Positions 45,789-54,242 of a stretch of DNA of 64,000 nt are shown here, in pieces (position 1 is the stretch's first letter; every line of letters begins with the position of its first letter). The translations under genes and the position numbers were made by a program. The notes under the pieces are model-generated. The model saw nothing but the letters and a program-made list of their open reading frames with translations, did not search any database and had not been told where the DNA came from. The stretch is from an uncultured Croceitalea sp. (GTDB taxonomy: Bacteria; Bacteroidota; Bacteroidia; Flavobacteriales; Flavobacteriaceae), in NCBI GenBank assembly GCA_947503285.1, contig CANNDD010000009.1, forward strand, positions 88,767 through 152,766, in the 5' to 3' direction.

Positions 45789-47039
45789 ATGAGAACTAAA
45801 ATTTTAATACTGCTTGCCTTTTCGATAACAATGGCAGGCATTTCGCAAAAATCTGAAATCAAAGCGGCTGACAAGGCATTGAAAAATGGAAATGCCGCAG
45901 CGGCAAAAAGTACCTTGGAAGGTGCCATGACTTTAATCGAAAATGCAGACCCCAAGTTACAGGCGCAGGCGTATTCCATTCTTGGTAATGCCAGTGCCCA
46001 GTTGTCTGATTTTGATGCAGCCGTTGCTGCCCTGAAAAAGGTCATTACCATTGAAGAGGCTTCAGGTAAACCGAAATATACCGCTGCGGCACAACAGAAA
46101 TTGACCCAAATGACCTCTGAGTTGGTCAATGCAGCCGTAGAAGATAACAATAACAAGAATTATAAAGAAGGTGCAAGTAAGCTATACACCGCGTACAAGT
46201 TGAGCCCTCAAGATACCATCTACCTTTATTATGCTGCCAGTAGTGCGGTAAATGGTGGCCCAGACAATTACGATCAGGCGATACGCTTTTACAATGAGTT
46301 GAAAGAATTGAATTACGATGGTAGTGAGGTGAAATATACTGCCGTCAATGTCGCTTCTGGTGAAGTAGAATCAATGGATAAGACGACCAGGGACCTCTAT
46401 GTAAAGGCAGGTACCCATAAAGATCCAAAAGAAGAGACCACACCTTCAAAGAAAGCCGAAATTGTAAAGAACATCGCATTGATCTATCAAGAACAAGGAA
46501 AGAATGATGAGGCCCTCGCAGCATACGAAGATGCCATATCGAACAATCCTGATGATGTCAACCTGGTTTTGAACAAGGCTAACCTATATTATAGTATCGG
46601 TGAAAAAGATAAGTTTAAGGAACTAATGGGCCAAGCCTCGGCAATGGCCCCGAATAATCCGGATCTCTTATACAATATCGGGGTTATCAGTATGGAACAA
46701 GGTAATTTAGAGGAGGCCCGTGATGCCTTTAAAAAGGCCTTGGCAGTAGACCCTAATTACATCAATGCCCAATTGAACCTTTCTACCACGTACGTAAACG
46801 AAGGCAATGCCTTAATTGATGAAATGAATACATTAGGTACGTCTAGGGCCGATACCGCCCGTTACGATGAGCTTAAGGCGAAAAAGGATGAGTTGTTTTT
46901 GGAAGGCGTTAAAATTTTAGAAGAAGCCCTTAAAACCAATCCTGATAATGAAGGTATCCTATCCCAACTAAAGAATATCTATGGAGCACTTGGAGATAAT
47001 GAGAACTTCATGCGTATCAAAAAATTGATAGGGGAATAA
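45789..47039 (+). CDS. Secreted/periplasmic TPR protein
   Basis: This 416-aa protein has a signal peptide (MRTKILILLAFSITMAGISQ) and several tetratricopeptide repeats: QAYSILGNASAQLSDFDAAV; NIALIYQEQGKNDEALAAYE; LYNIGVISMEQGNLEEARDA; then NPDNEGILSQLKNIYGALG. TPRs make protein-protein scaffolds; the partner is unknown. It starts 37 nt after gyrA and ends before a strong terminator. Confidence 0.85.
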   Translation: MRTKILILLAFSITMAGISQKSEIKAADKALKNGNAAAAKSTLEGAMTLIENADPKLQAQAYSILGNASAQLSDFDAAVAALKKVITIEEASGKPKYTAAAQQKLTQMTSELVNAAVEDNNNKNYKEGASKLYTAYKLSPQDTIYLYYAASSAVNGGPDNYDQAIRFYNELKELNYDGSEVKYTAVNVASGEVESMDKTTRDLYVKAGTHKDPKEETTPSKKAEIVKNIALIYQEQGKNDEALAAYEDAISNNPDDVNLVLNKANLYYSIGEKDKFKELMGQASAMAPNNPDLLYNIGVISMEQGNLEEARDAFKKALAVDPNYINAQLNLSTTYVNEGNALIDEMNTLGTSRADTARYDELKAKKDELFLEGVKILEEALKTNPDNEGILSQLKNIYGALGDNENFMRIKKLIGE

Positions 47040-47065
47040 GTCAGTTCATAAGACAGCATAGAAAG

Positions 47066-47091
47066 CCCTGATACGATATCAGGGTTTTTTT
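47066..47091 (+). terminator. Terminator after the TPR gene
   Basis: CCCTGATA (47066-47073), loop CGA, TATCAGGG (47077-47084), then seven T residues (47085-47091). It overlaps the stop codon of the convergent C40-peptidase-like gene. Confidence 0.9.
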
Positions 47092-47842
47092 ATGCAATTT
47101 TTTTGATGACCCGTAATTTGTGGGAGTATAGTTTTTCCGTTACGTTGAAAATGCCGGTGTGATCTAACCTATCAATACGTACTTGACCATTGACATGTAT
47201 GATGTAATTGTCTTTAAGTATGATACCTACGTGATTTATAATACCATCGTTATTATCAAAAAATGCAAGATCACCCGGTTCGCTTTCTTCAATAAAGCTT
47301 AATGGCTCCCCTTGTGTAGCTTGTTTCTCAGTGCTTCGAAATAGGTTGAACCCATTTATTTTATAGACCATTTGGCTAAAACCTGAACTATCTATACCAA
47401 AAGGGGTTTTTCCACCCGATAAATAAGGTGTATTTAGATACAGTAAAGCCGTCGCAACTAGGTTTGATTTCAATTGTTTTACTATGGGCGCACTTCCATC
47501 AAAGGAATGGTGTAATAAAGGGATGCCATCAACCCGAGATCCCAAGACAATAGGGGTCAACACCCCTTTTTCTGAGATAATATGTGAAACAAAATCCGTG
47601 GTAAGTCGATGGGCTTCTTTTGAGTCAAAGTCCTTAAAATGCGTTTCTGGGATTAGTCGAAATTGGTTGTTTAGGATCCAACCTTCACAATGGTCGAAAC
47701 AGACTGTTATCCTGCTCCATTTTTTTCTACGTTCCTTGACCTTGAAGAAATCACCATAAAGTAATTGGGTCACCATGGCAGTGCTATCATCGGCACCACT
47801 TCTTACAGCAACGATACTCATATGGCAGATTCCATATTGCAT
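47090..47842 (-). CDS. NlpC/P60 (C40) peptidase-like protein with Ser in place of catalytic Cys
   Basis: This 250-aa protein has an N-terminal SH3-like region (MSIVAVRSGADDSTAMVTQL, then FFKVKERRKKWSRIT) and a C-terminal NlpC/P60 domain. The conserved GxDCSGF motif reads GIDSSGF, with Ser152 (codon AGT at 47389-47387) where the nucleophile Cys is expected; His204 (INHVGI) and His216 (IIHVNG) of the triad are kept. The family cleaves cell-wall stem peptides; this protein may be inactive, a weak Ser enzyme, or reflect one base error. No signal peptide is apparent. Confidence 0.8.
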   Translation of the reverse strand: MQYGICHMSIVAVRSGADDSTAMVTQLLYGDFFKVKERRKKWSRITVCFDHCEGWILNNQFRLIPETHFKDFDSKEAHRLTTDFVSHIISEKGVLTPIVLGSRVDGIPLLHHSFDGSAPIVKQLKSNLVATALLYLNTPYLSGGKTPFGIDSSGFSQMVYKINGFNLFRSTEKQATQGEPLSFIEESEPGDLAFFDNNDGIINHVGIILKDNYIIHVNGQVRIDRLDHTGIFNVTEKLYSHKLRVIKKIA

Positions 47843-47860
47843 TGGTATACTGCTAATTTA

Positions 47861-49036
47861 TTAGTTGCGTTCTACGATCATGGCAGAAGCACCACCACCA
47901 CCGTTACATATGGCCGCCGCTCCGATTTTAGCGTCCCTTTGCCTTAAAATATGTATCAGGGTAACCAAAATCCTTGCTCCTGAGCAACCTAATGGATGCC
48001 CTAAGGAAACCGCACCGCCATTGACGTTTACGTTTTCATCGGTCAAACCCAATAATTTCGTATTCGCCAACCCCACTACTGAAAAGGCTTCGTTAAATTC
48101 AAAATAATCAACATCATCAATCTTGATATTTGCTTTGTCAAGGGCTTTAGGCAGGGCCTTTGCAGGGGCCGTAGTGAACCATTTCGGTTCTTGTGCGGCA
48201 TCTGCATAACTTTTAATGGTGGCTAAGGTTTCTAACTTTAATTCCGCTGCTTTTTCAGCACTCATGAGCACCAATGCAGCAGCCCCATCGTTAATCGTCG
48301 ATGCGTTGGCAGCGGTAACCGTACCGTCTTTCGTAAATGCAGGTCTTAGTGCCGGAATTTTTTCCATCCGCACGTTCTTGTATTCTTCATCTTCTGAAAA
48401 GAGCAGTGGTTCCCCTCTTCTTTGAGGTACTTCTACGGGTACTATTTCCTCTGAGAATTTACCTTCATTCCATGCCTCAGCTGAACGATTGTAAGATTGA
48501 ATGGCAAATGCATCTTGCTCCTCACGGGTAAAATCATGTTTTGTCGCACAGGCATCGGCACATACCCCCATTGCATTTTGATCATAAACATCGACCAACC
48601 CGTCTTTTTGCATGCCATCAACTAGGGAAGTAGGGCCAAACTTGGTCCCTTTGCGCATATGTACGTAATGCGGGATAAGGCTCATATTCTCCATACCCCC
48701 GGCAACGACGATCTCGTTATCACCTAGGGCTATCGATTGGGCAGCTTGCATGACAGATTTCATGCCCGAGGCGCAAACCTTATTGATGGTGGTGCAAGGA
48801 ACCGTATCTGGGATTCCTGCAAAAATAGCGGCCTGCCGTGCAGGTGCCTGACCTGTACCGGCTTGAACCACGTTGCCCATTAAAACCTCGTCGACCTGTT
48901 CTGGCGTCAAATTGATTTTTTCCAATGCACCTTTAATGGCAATAGCTCCCAATTTAGGGGCCGGAACCGATGATAAAGAGCCCATAAAGCTACCGATAGG
49001 GGTCCTAACGGCCGATACGATGACCACTTGTTTCAT
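47861..49036 (-). CDS. Acetyl-CoA C-acetyltransferase (thiolase)
   Basis: The start was set at ATG 49036 (MKQVVIVSAVRTPIGSF). The 391-aa product has the acylated Cys in NKVCASGMKSVMQA, the NEAFSVV motif, and the C-terminal GHPLGCSGARILVTL and CNGGGGASAMIVE. It interconverts two acetyl-CoA and acetoacetyl-CoA, for beta-oxidation or ketone-body metabolism. The direction in vivo is not decidable here. Confidence 0.94.
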   Translation of the reverse strand: MKQVVIVSAVRTPIGSFMGSLSSVPAPKLGAIAIKGALEKINLTPEQVDEVLMGNVVQAGTGQAPARQAAIFAGIPDTVPCTTINKVCASGMKSVMQAAQSIALGDNEIVVAGGMENMSLIPHYVHMRKGTKFGPTSLVDGMQKDGLVDVYDQNAMGVCADACATKHDFTREEQDAFAIQSYNRSAEAWNEGKFSEEIVPVEVPQRRGEPLLFSEDEEYKNVRMEKIPALRPAFTKDGTVTAANASTINDGAAALVLMSAEKAAELKLETLATIKSYADAAQEPKWFTTAPAKALPKALDKANIKIDDVDYFEFNEAFSVVGLANTKLLGLTDENVNVNGGAVSLGHPLGCSGARILVTLIHILRQRDAKIGAAAICNGGGGASAMIVERN

Positions 49037-49126
49037 TACCTTACGTTTTATGCCACGAAAATACAAATTTAAAAATGCATTGCGCCTTGCAAAGTACTTA
49101 TCTATCTATGTGAATTTTTAATTTTC

Positions 49127-49134
49127 TATTTTTG
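49127..49134 (+). promoter_or_regulatory. Candidate -7 element of the HD phosphohydrolase gene
   Basis: TATTTTTG fits TAnnTTTG. It covers the upstream TTG at 49132, an argument for the ATG at 49153 as the real start. No TTG at ideal distance is seen upstream. Confidence 0.4.
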
Positions 49135-49152
49135 AGATTAGGCTTCAAAAAA

Positions 49153-51189
49153 ATGGGAAAATCATTAGACAAGTTTTACAAGAAACAAGCACTTATTTAT
49201 AAGTATGTCCTTTATTTTATTTCAATTGGTCTCATTGTCTTTTTTTTTCCGAGAGGTGGAAAATTCAAATATGATTTCCAAAAAGGAAAGCCTTGGCAAT
49301 ATGAAAATCTCTATGCCCCTTTTGATTTTTCCATTAAAAAAACAGAAGAGGACATTACTTCTGAAAAACGGGCATTACTGCAACGCAGGCTAATGTACTA
49401 CACCTATGATGAGGCGGTTTATGAGAACGTCAAACAGTCTTACCTAAGGCAATCACCTTCGATATTTGCTGAAGGAACGGTTTCAAATTCACAAAAACGG
49501 GCCATGCTAAAAACAGGGGGTCAGCTGCTTGATTCCATCTACGTGAACGGTGTATTCGATACGGATGTTACCGAACAAGAAGTTTTATTGGTGGTGGATA
49601 ATGAAGCTCGAAAATTGACCAAAAATCAGATTTTGGGCATCTCAGAAGCCAAAGAGAGGGTTGCGGACCACCTTGCTGGTTTTTCGAATGAGCTCCGTGC
49701 GCCCTTGGAGAACCTTATTAAAGATTTGATAAGACCCAATGTTACATTCAACAAAAACCTTACGGAGAATGCCTTAGAAGCTGAAATGTCTAAAGTGTCA
49801 TTTACAAGAGGTGATATTTTAGAAGGTAAATTGATTATTGCAAAAGGTGAGGTCGTAGAATCCAACGATTATAACATTCTCAACTCATTAAAAACGGAGT
49901 ACGAATCAGAACTTTGGAAAGGCAGCAATTATTATTTTATTCTGATAGGTTATACCGTATTAGTGGCGTTGGTGCTGATGATGCTGTTTTTGTTCTTGAA
50001 AAAGTACCGTACTGAAATTTTCAACAATAACACCAAGGTTACCTTCATCTTCGTGAACATTCTTTTAATGGTCTTCATCACGACTTTGGTGGTTGAGAAC
50101 AATGATGCGTTTTTATATGTAGTACCCTTATGCATACTTCCCCTTGTATTGAAAAACTTTTTTGATGCTCGATTGGGCCTGTTCGTTCATGTTTTGACCA
50201 TTTTGATCTTAGGTTTTGTGGTACCCAATAGTTTCGAATATATTTTTTTACAGATTATCGCTGGTATTGTTACCATACTTACGGTTTCAGAATTGTACAA
50301 AAGGGCCAATCTCTTTATTTCGGTCGGTCAGATTACCTTAATCTATATCATAGGGTATTTTGCTTTTCATGTGATACACGAAGGAAACCTACAGAATATT
50401 GAATTGGTCACTTTTGGTATTTTTCTGCTGAATGGGATGATAACCCTATTTGCCCAACCTTTGATTTATCTGTATGAAAAGATATTTGGTTTGGTTTCTG
50501 ATGTATCGTTATTGGAACTATCCGATACCAATTCAAAATTACTGAAAGAACTTTCAAATAAGGCCCCAGGTACTTTTCACCACTCTTTACAGGTTGCCAA
50601 CTTGGCAGAGGCCGCGGCCAATGAGATAGGGGCAAATTCCATGTTGGTCAGGGTAGGCGCACTATATCACGATATTGGTAAGATGGATAACCCGACCTAT
50701 TTTACCGAAAACCAGATTACGAATGTTAACCCGCATGATGACCTGCCACCAAAAGAAAGTGCTAAGATTATAATTGACCATGTGATCCATGGTATCGAAT
50801 TGGCTCGAAAGAACAACCTGCCCGATCGTGTAATTGATTTTTTACGAACCCACCATGGTACGAGTTTGGTATTCTACTTTTTTAAAAAGCAGCAGGAGAT
50901 CGACCCAGAAGTAAGTGATGAGGATTTTAGATACCCGGGCCCTATACCTTTTTCAAAGGAGACGGCGATTTTAATGATGGCCGATGCCGTGGAGGCAGCC
51001 TCAAAAAGCCTAAGGTCACCAACCTATTTGATGCTTGATGAATTTGTTGAAAAAATAGTGAAGGGCCAGATGCAGGCCAATCAATTCTTAAATGCGAATA
51101 TTACCTTTAAGGAAATAGAGGCCGTCAAAAAAGTGCTGAAACAAAAATTGACCAACATCTATCATTTACGAGTAGAGTATCCGGAGTAA
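49153..51189 (+). CDS. pgpH: 7TMR-HDED/HD-domain phosphohydrolase (PgpH-type)
   Basis: This 678-aa membrane protein starts at ATG 49153 (MGKSLDKFYKK). It has one N-terminal membrane helix, an extracytoplasmic 7TMR-HDED domain (about 45-250), seven membrane helices (about 255-460), and a cytoplasmic HD domain with HHSLQVANLAEAAA, LYHDIGKM and later HHGTSLVFYFF. In Listeria PgpH degrades cyclic-di-AMP; the same role here is inferred. The following 126 nt to the next gene contain nothing recognisable. Confidence 0.88.
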   Translation: MGKSLDKFYKKQALIYKYVLYFISIGLIVFFFPRGGKFKYDFQKGKPWQYENLYAPFDFSIKKTEEDITSEKRALLQRRLMYYTYDEAVYENVKQSYLRQSPSIFAEGTVSNSQKRAMLKTGGQLLDSIYVNGVFDTDVTEQEVLLVVDNEARKLTKNQILGISEAKERVADHLAGFSNELRAPLENLIKDLIRPNVTFNKNLTENALEAEMSKVSFTRGDILEGKLIIAKGEVVESNDYNILNSLKTEYESELWKGSNYYFILIGYTVLVALVLMMLFLFLKKYRTEIFNNNTKVTFIFVNILLMVFITTLVVENNDAFLYVVPLCILPLVLKNFFDARLGLFVHVLTILILGFVVPNSFEYIFLQIIAGIVTILTVSELYKRANLFISVGQITLIYIIGYFAFHVIHEGNLQNIELVTFGIFLLNGMITLFAQPLIYLYEKIFGLVSDVSLLELSDTNSKLLKELSNKAPGTFHHSLQVANLAEAAANEIGANSMLVRVGALYHDIGKMDNPTYFTENQITNVNPHDDLPPKESAKIIIDHVIHGIELARKNNLPDRVIDFLRTHHGTSLVFYFFKKQQEIDPEVSDEDFRYPGPIPFSKETAILMMADAVEAASKSLRSPTYLMLDEFVEKIVKGQMQANQFLNANITFKEIEAVKKVLKQKLTNIYHLRVEYPE

Positions 51190-51315
51190 ATTTGGTTAGG
51201 TGCCGTTTAATTCAAATGCAAACGTTAATAAAATGAAAAACAAGTTGCTATTCCCTTGAATAATAGTTAAATTTACTTATATAAAAGTTATACTATCAAC
51301 TATAAAAGTAAAGCT

Positions 51316-53637
51316 ATGATTTCTAAAAACAACTTCCTTTCGGCTACGATTACATTCTTATTTAGTGTTGCCATTTTAACAGGACAACAATCCGGACCTG
51401 CAATCACAGATCAATCATTGGAGGATGTTTTTTGGGAATCCCTGCAAAAAGAACGTGCGCCGAAGGATTCCCTAGTGCTTTGGCAAGAGCAAGTTTTGCT
51501 GCATACGGATAAGGATATTCTTGAACCGAAAGAACACTTGTTTTTTAAGGCTTATGTGCTTACGGGTCCTGAACAGTTGCGGGTGAGCGCGAGTGACGTG
51601 CTTAAGGTGGAACTTCTGAATGAAAATGGGCAACTGGTCAACAGTCAGTATCACAAAGTGGTTGACGGGGCAGCAGAAGGCTCCTTTAAGGTTCCGAAAA
51701 AAACGAAATCCGGTAAGCATTACCTTCGGGCCTATACCAGATGGATGTTGAACTACGGGCCTGAAAATTTTGCGGTTAAGGCCATTTCCGTTCAGAAGGG
51801 AAAATCACTTTCGTCGGTCGGTAATCTTGATTTCGGCGGTATCGAAGTTTTTCCGGAAGGCGGAAACCTGATTGCGGGATTGGAGAATAGAATTGCGGTA
51901 GGTTTTGAAAAACTGGGGGAAACCCAGATTTCGGTAGTTGATGAAAATAACAATGAAGTGGCCAAAGTGCAAAACTATGGAGGCGGTTTAGGTACGTTTT
52001 TGTTAAAACCTAAAGTCGGTGAACGGTATAGCCTACTGCTTAATAAAGGAAGAAAAATTCCCCTCCCCAATAGTAATGCGGTAGGTTATACATTACGATT
52101 GAATACGATAGATGATTCTAAAGTCGTGGCAAAAGTAGCTTCAACAAAAAATCTAAAAGACCAAGACATTTATTTGCGGGGAAGAATCAATGGAATCAAG
52201 TTTTTTGAATCCAAAGTAGATTTCAATAAGAACAATGAGGTCGAGATTGACATTCCGAAAGGCAAATTGCCCAACGGGGTGCTAAGACTTCAGTTAGAAG
52301 ATGATATTGATCAGGTCTGGGCTAGCCGGCCATTGCATATTAGCAATAATGAACTTCGACTTCAAATCGAAGAAACTTCAAATGTCGAGGGTAGGTCATT
52401 GAAAATAAAGGTTACGGATACCGAGGGCTTGCCCGTACAAACCGAACTTTCAGTGGCCCTGGGTCAAAATAAGACAGTTAGCACAACTAAAAATAGTTTC
52501 GATAGCGTTAGAAACCAACGTTTTTTAAATGATTTGTTGGTGCTCACCAACCAATTACCTGCAGATTATGCATTGAATAAGGTTACGGAACTTCCCGATG
52601 AAATCAGATATAATTTTCAGAAAGGGCTGGAATTTTATGGTAGGGCCTATGATTTAGATGCAGTCCCCTTGACCAATACCAAAATTCAAATCGTAGTCAG
52701 CGGAGAAGGTGAGGCAGAGGCTTATGAGGTGGTTACTAATGAAGAAGGCCTTTTTGAACTGAAAAATTTGCAGATTGAAGGGGAGGCAGACATGGTTTTT
52801 AGAAGGGTTGCTGAAGAAGACAGGAACAAGTTCGTAAAGGTAGTACCCTATCAATATGAAACCCCTCCCTTAAACTTTGAAGACAAGAATGGACAACAAG
52901 ATTTACAATCAAAACAGTTCATCCCTAAAAAACAAACTGCTGAATTCAAACCGGATGAGAATGCCGAACGATTGGTTACCTTAGAGGGAGTTACGTTAAT
53001 CGGGGAAAAATTGAAAGCAAAAAGGACGCCCTCAATCTACAATATCGAACCAGATAGGGTTACCTATCAAAATCCGGAAAGACCCAGAACGATACCTGAA
53101 CTGTTTTTAGGTATTCCGGGCGTGCAGGTGGTAGGTTTGGGGAGTTTAAACCCGAGATTGGTATTACCGCGGACTATTGGTGGTGGGCCCACTTTATGGG
53201 TCATAGATGGATTGCCCTTGATACAACCTACATCGTTAAACGATATCATGAGCATTATACCTTTCTTTGATGTTGAGCGGATTGAACTACTGCTGGGCCC
53301 AAGTGCATCTATATACGGAACCAGAGGTGCCGGAGGTGTAATTTTGATGTATACTAGAAACGGTAGGGATGAGAATTATTTTAATCGAAAAAAAGCGCGA
53401 CTGACTTTTGAGGGTTTTCATGATTCCCTTTCTTTTGATGCATATCAGGGACAATTAAACAGTAAGAGGGGCAAGACCGAAGGCAGCACGGTGTATTGGA
53501 ATCCTTCGCTAAAAACCGATGAAAATGGGGAAGCTGTAATCGAACTTCCGAAACTATCTGAATCAGGGGAGATTACCTTTGATGTGAAAGCGATTACACC
53601 TGATGGTAAAAACGGAAGTTTAAAAACGATTTATTAG
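51316..53637 (+). CDS. Secreted MG2-like/TonB-plug protein without beta-barrel
   Basis: This 773-aa protein has a signal peptide (FLFSVAILTGQQ). The N-terminal half has an alpha-2-macroglobulin MG2-like segment (LLHTDKDILEPKEHLFFKAY); the middle has a carboxypeptidase-regulatory-like region; the C-terminal part holds a TonB-dependent receptor plug (RTIPELFLGIPGVQV, WVIDGLPL, DVERIELLLGPSASIYGTRG) ending with ARLTFEGFHD and a short tail. There is no 22-strand barrel, so it is not a receptor in itself. Such proteins occur in Bacteroidota; the function is unknown. Confidence 0.75.
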   Translation: MISKNNFLSATITFLFSVAILTGQQSGPAITDQSLEDVFWESLQKERAPKDSLVLWQEQVLLHTDKDILEPKEHLFFKAYVLTGPEQLRVSASDVLKVELLNENGQLVNSQYHKVVDGAAEGSFKVPKKTKSGKHYLRAYTRWMLNYGPENFAVKAISVQKGKSLSSVGNLDFGGIEVFPEGGNLIAGLENRIAVGFEKLGETQISVVDENNNEVAKVQNYGGGLGTFLLKPKVGERYSLLLNKGRKIPLPNSNAVGYTLRLNTIDDSKVVAKVASTKNLKDQDIYLRGRINGIKFFESKVDFNKNNEVEIDIPKGKLPNGVLRLQLEDDIDQVWASRPLHISNNELRLQIEETSNVEGRSLKIKVTDTEGLPVQTELSVALGQNKTVSTTKNSFDSVRNQRFLNDLLVLTNQLPADYALNKVTELPDEIRYNFQKGLEFYGRAYDLDAVPLTNTKIQIVVSGEGEAEAYEVVTNEEGLFELKNLQIEGEADMVFRRVAEEDRNKFVKVVPYQYETPPLNFEDKNGQQDLQSKQFIPKKQTAEFKPDENAERLVTLEGVTLIGEKLKAKRTPSIYNIEPDRVTYQNPERPRTIPELFLGIPGVQVVGLGSLNPRLVLPRTIGGGPTLWVIDGLPLIQPTSLNDIMSIIPFFDVERIELLLGPSASIYGTRGAGGVILMYTRNGRDENYFNRKKARLTFEGFHDSLSFDAYQGQLNSKRGKTEGSTVYWNPSLKTDENGEAVIELPKLSESGEITFDVKAITPDGKNGSLKTIY

Positions 53638-53663
53638 CAAGCTGCTTAAATAATCAAAAATTA

Positions 53664-53694
53664 AAGTGGGGTAATTGCCCCACTTATTTTTTTT
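53664..53694 (+). terminator. Terminator after the plug-domain gene
   Basis: AAGTGGGG (53664-53671), loop TAATTG, CCCCACTT (53678-53685), then a run of T residues. Confidence 0.9.
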
Positions 53695-53736
53695 GAAACC
53701 TTTTGTAATTTTTATTTCAAATAATTAAAAAAATAG

Positions 53737-53767
53737 TTGTTTCCTTTAACTTGAAAGGGTATTTTTG
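53737..53767 (+). promoter_or_regulatory. Promoter of the tRNA operon
   Basis: TTG (53737-53739), 20-bp spacer, TATTTTTG (53760-53767). The predicted start is about 53774, 35 nt before tRNA-Ser. Confidence 0.7.
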
Positions 53768-53808
53768 CATCCGCATTTTGCGTAAGTTCTTAAGTAAGTA
53801 AGATTAAA

Positions 53809-53892
53809 GGAGAGGTGCCGGAGTGGTAACGGAGCAGATTGCTAATCTGTCGACGCGTAAGTGTCGCATGGGTTCGAGTCCCATTCTCTCCG
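53809..53892 (+). tRNA. tRNA-Ser(GCU)
   Basis: This class II tRNA has acceptor GGAGAGG/TCTCTCC, anticodon loop TTGCTAA with anticodon GCT, a long variable arm (CGACGCGTAAGTGTCG), and T-loop TTCGAGT. CCA is not fully encoded. Confidence 0.95.
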
Positions 53893-53919
53893 CAATTTCT
53901 TTTAACAGAGATAACTACT

Positions 53920-53994
53920 CGGGGTGTAGCGTAGCCCGGTTATCGCGCCGCGTTTGGGACGCGGAGGTCGCAGGTTCGAATCCTGCCACCCCGA
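53920..53994 (+). tRNA. tRNA-Pro(UGG)
   Basis: Acceptor CGGGGTG/CACCCCG, anticodon stem CCGCG/CGCGG with loop TTTGGGA and anticodon TGG, T-arm GCAGG-TTCGAAT-CCTGC. It lies 27 nt after tRNA-Ser. Confidence 0.95.
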
Positions 53995-53999
53995 CAAAA

Positions 54000-54026
54000 G
54001 CCGAATCGGAAGATTCGGTTTTTTTA
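54000..54026 (+). terminator. Hairpin between tRNA-Pro and tRNA-Arg
   Basis: CCGAATC (54001-54007), loop GGAA, GATTCGG (54012-54018), then seven T residues. A good terminator; tRNA-Arg may therefore have a separate or read-through transcript. Confidence 0.8.
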
Positions 54027-54038
54027 TTTAATGTATAA

Positions 54039-54112
54039 GGTCGCGTAGCTCAGCTGGATAGAGCATCTGCCTTCTAAGCAGACGGTCGCAGGTTCGAATC
54101 CTGCCGCGATCA
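54039..54112 (+). tRNA. tRNA-Arg(UCU), probable prophage attachment gene
   Basis: Acceptor GGTCGCG/CGCGATC (one G-U pair), anticodon loop CTTCTAA with anticodon TCT, T-arm GCAGG-TTCGAAT-CCTGC. The integrase gene of the following element begins 130 nt downstream in the same direction, the classical layout of integration into a tRNA 3' end. The direct repeat that would prove attL/attR must lie outside the window. Confidence 0.95.
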
Positions 54113-54118
54113 CTTGAT

Positions 54119-54151
54119 AAAAGCCCTGTATTAACGGGGCTTCTTTATTTT
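54119..54151 (+). terminator. Terminator-like hairpin after tRNA-Arg
   Basis: AAAGCCC and GGGGCTT form a stem with a loop of about nine nucleotides, followed by CTTTATTTTT. Confidence 0.65.
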
Positions 54152-54216
54152 TGCACTATTCGTTGTTATCTCAATTTTTGCCTTTTTTCGCATTTATACG
54201 TATTATTACGAAATAA

Positions 54217-54235
54217 TTTACGCATTATTTACGCA
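54217..54235 (+). promoter_or_regulatory. Direct repeats upstream of integrase
   Basis: TTTACGCA occurs at 54217-54224 and 54228-54235, 11 bp apart (one helical turn), just before the integrase start. An AT-rich palindrome ATTATT-ACGA-AATAAT lies at 54202-54217. Possible integrase arm sites or an operator; inference only. Confidence 0.35.
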
Positions 54236-54242
54236 CGTATTT

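Noticed and set aside
49132..49152. TTG start of the HD phosphohydrolase 21 nt upstream
   Set aside because: The TTG lies in a TAnnTTTG promoter box; ATG 49153 gives the better start.
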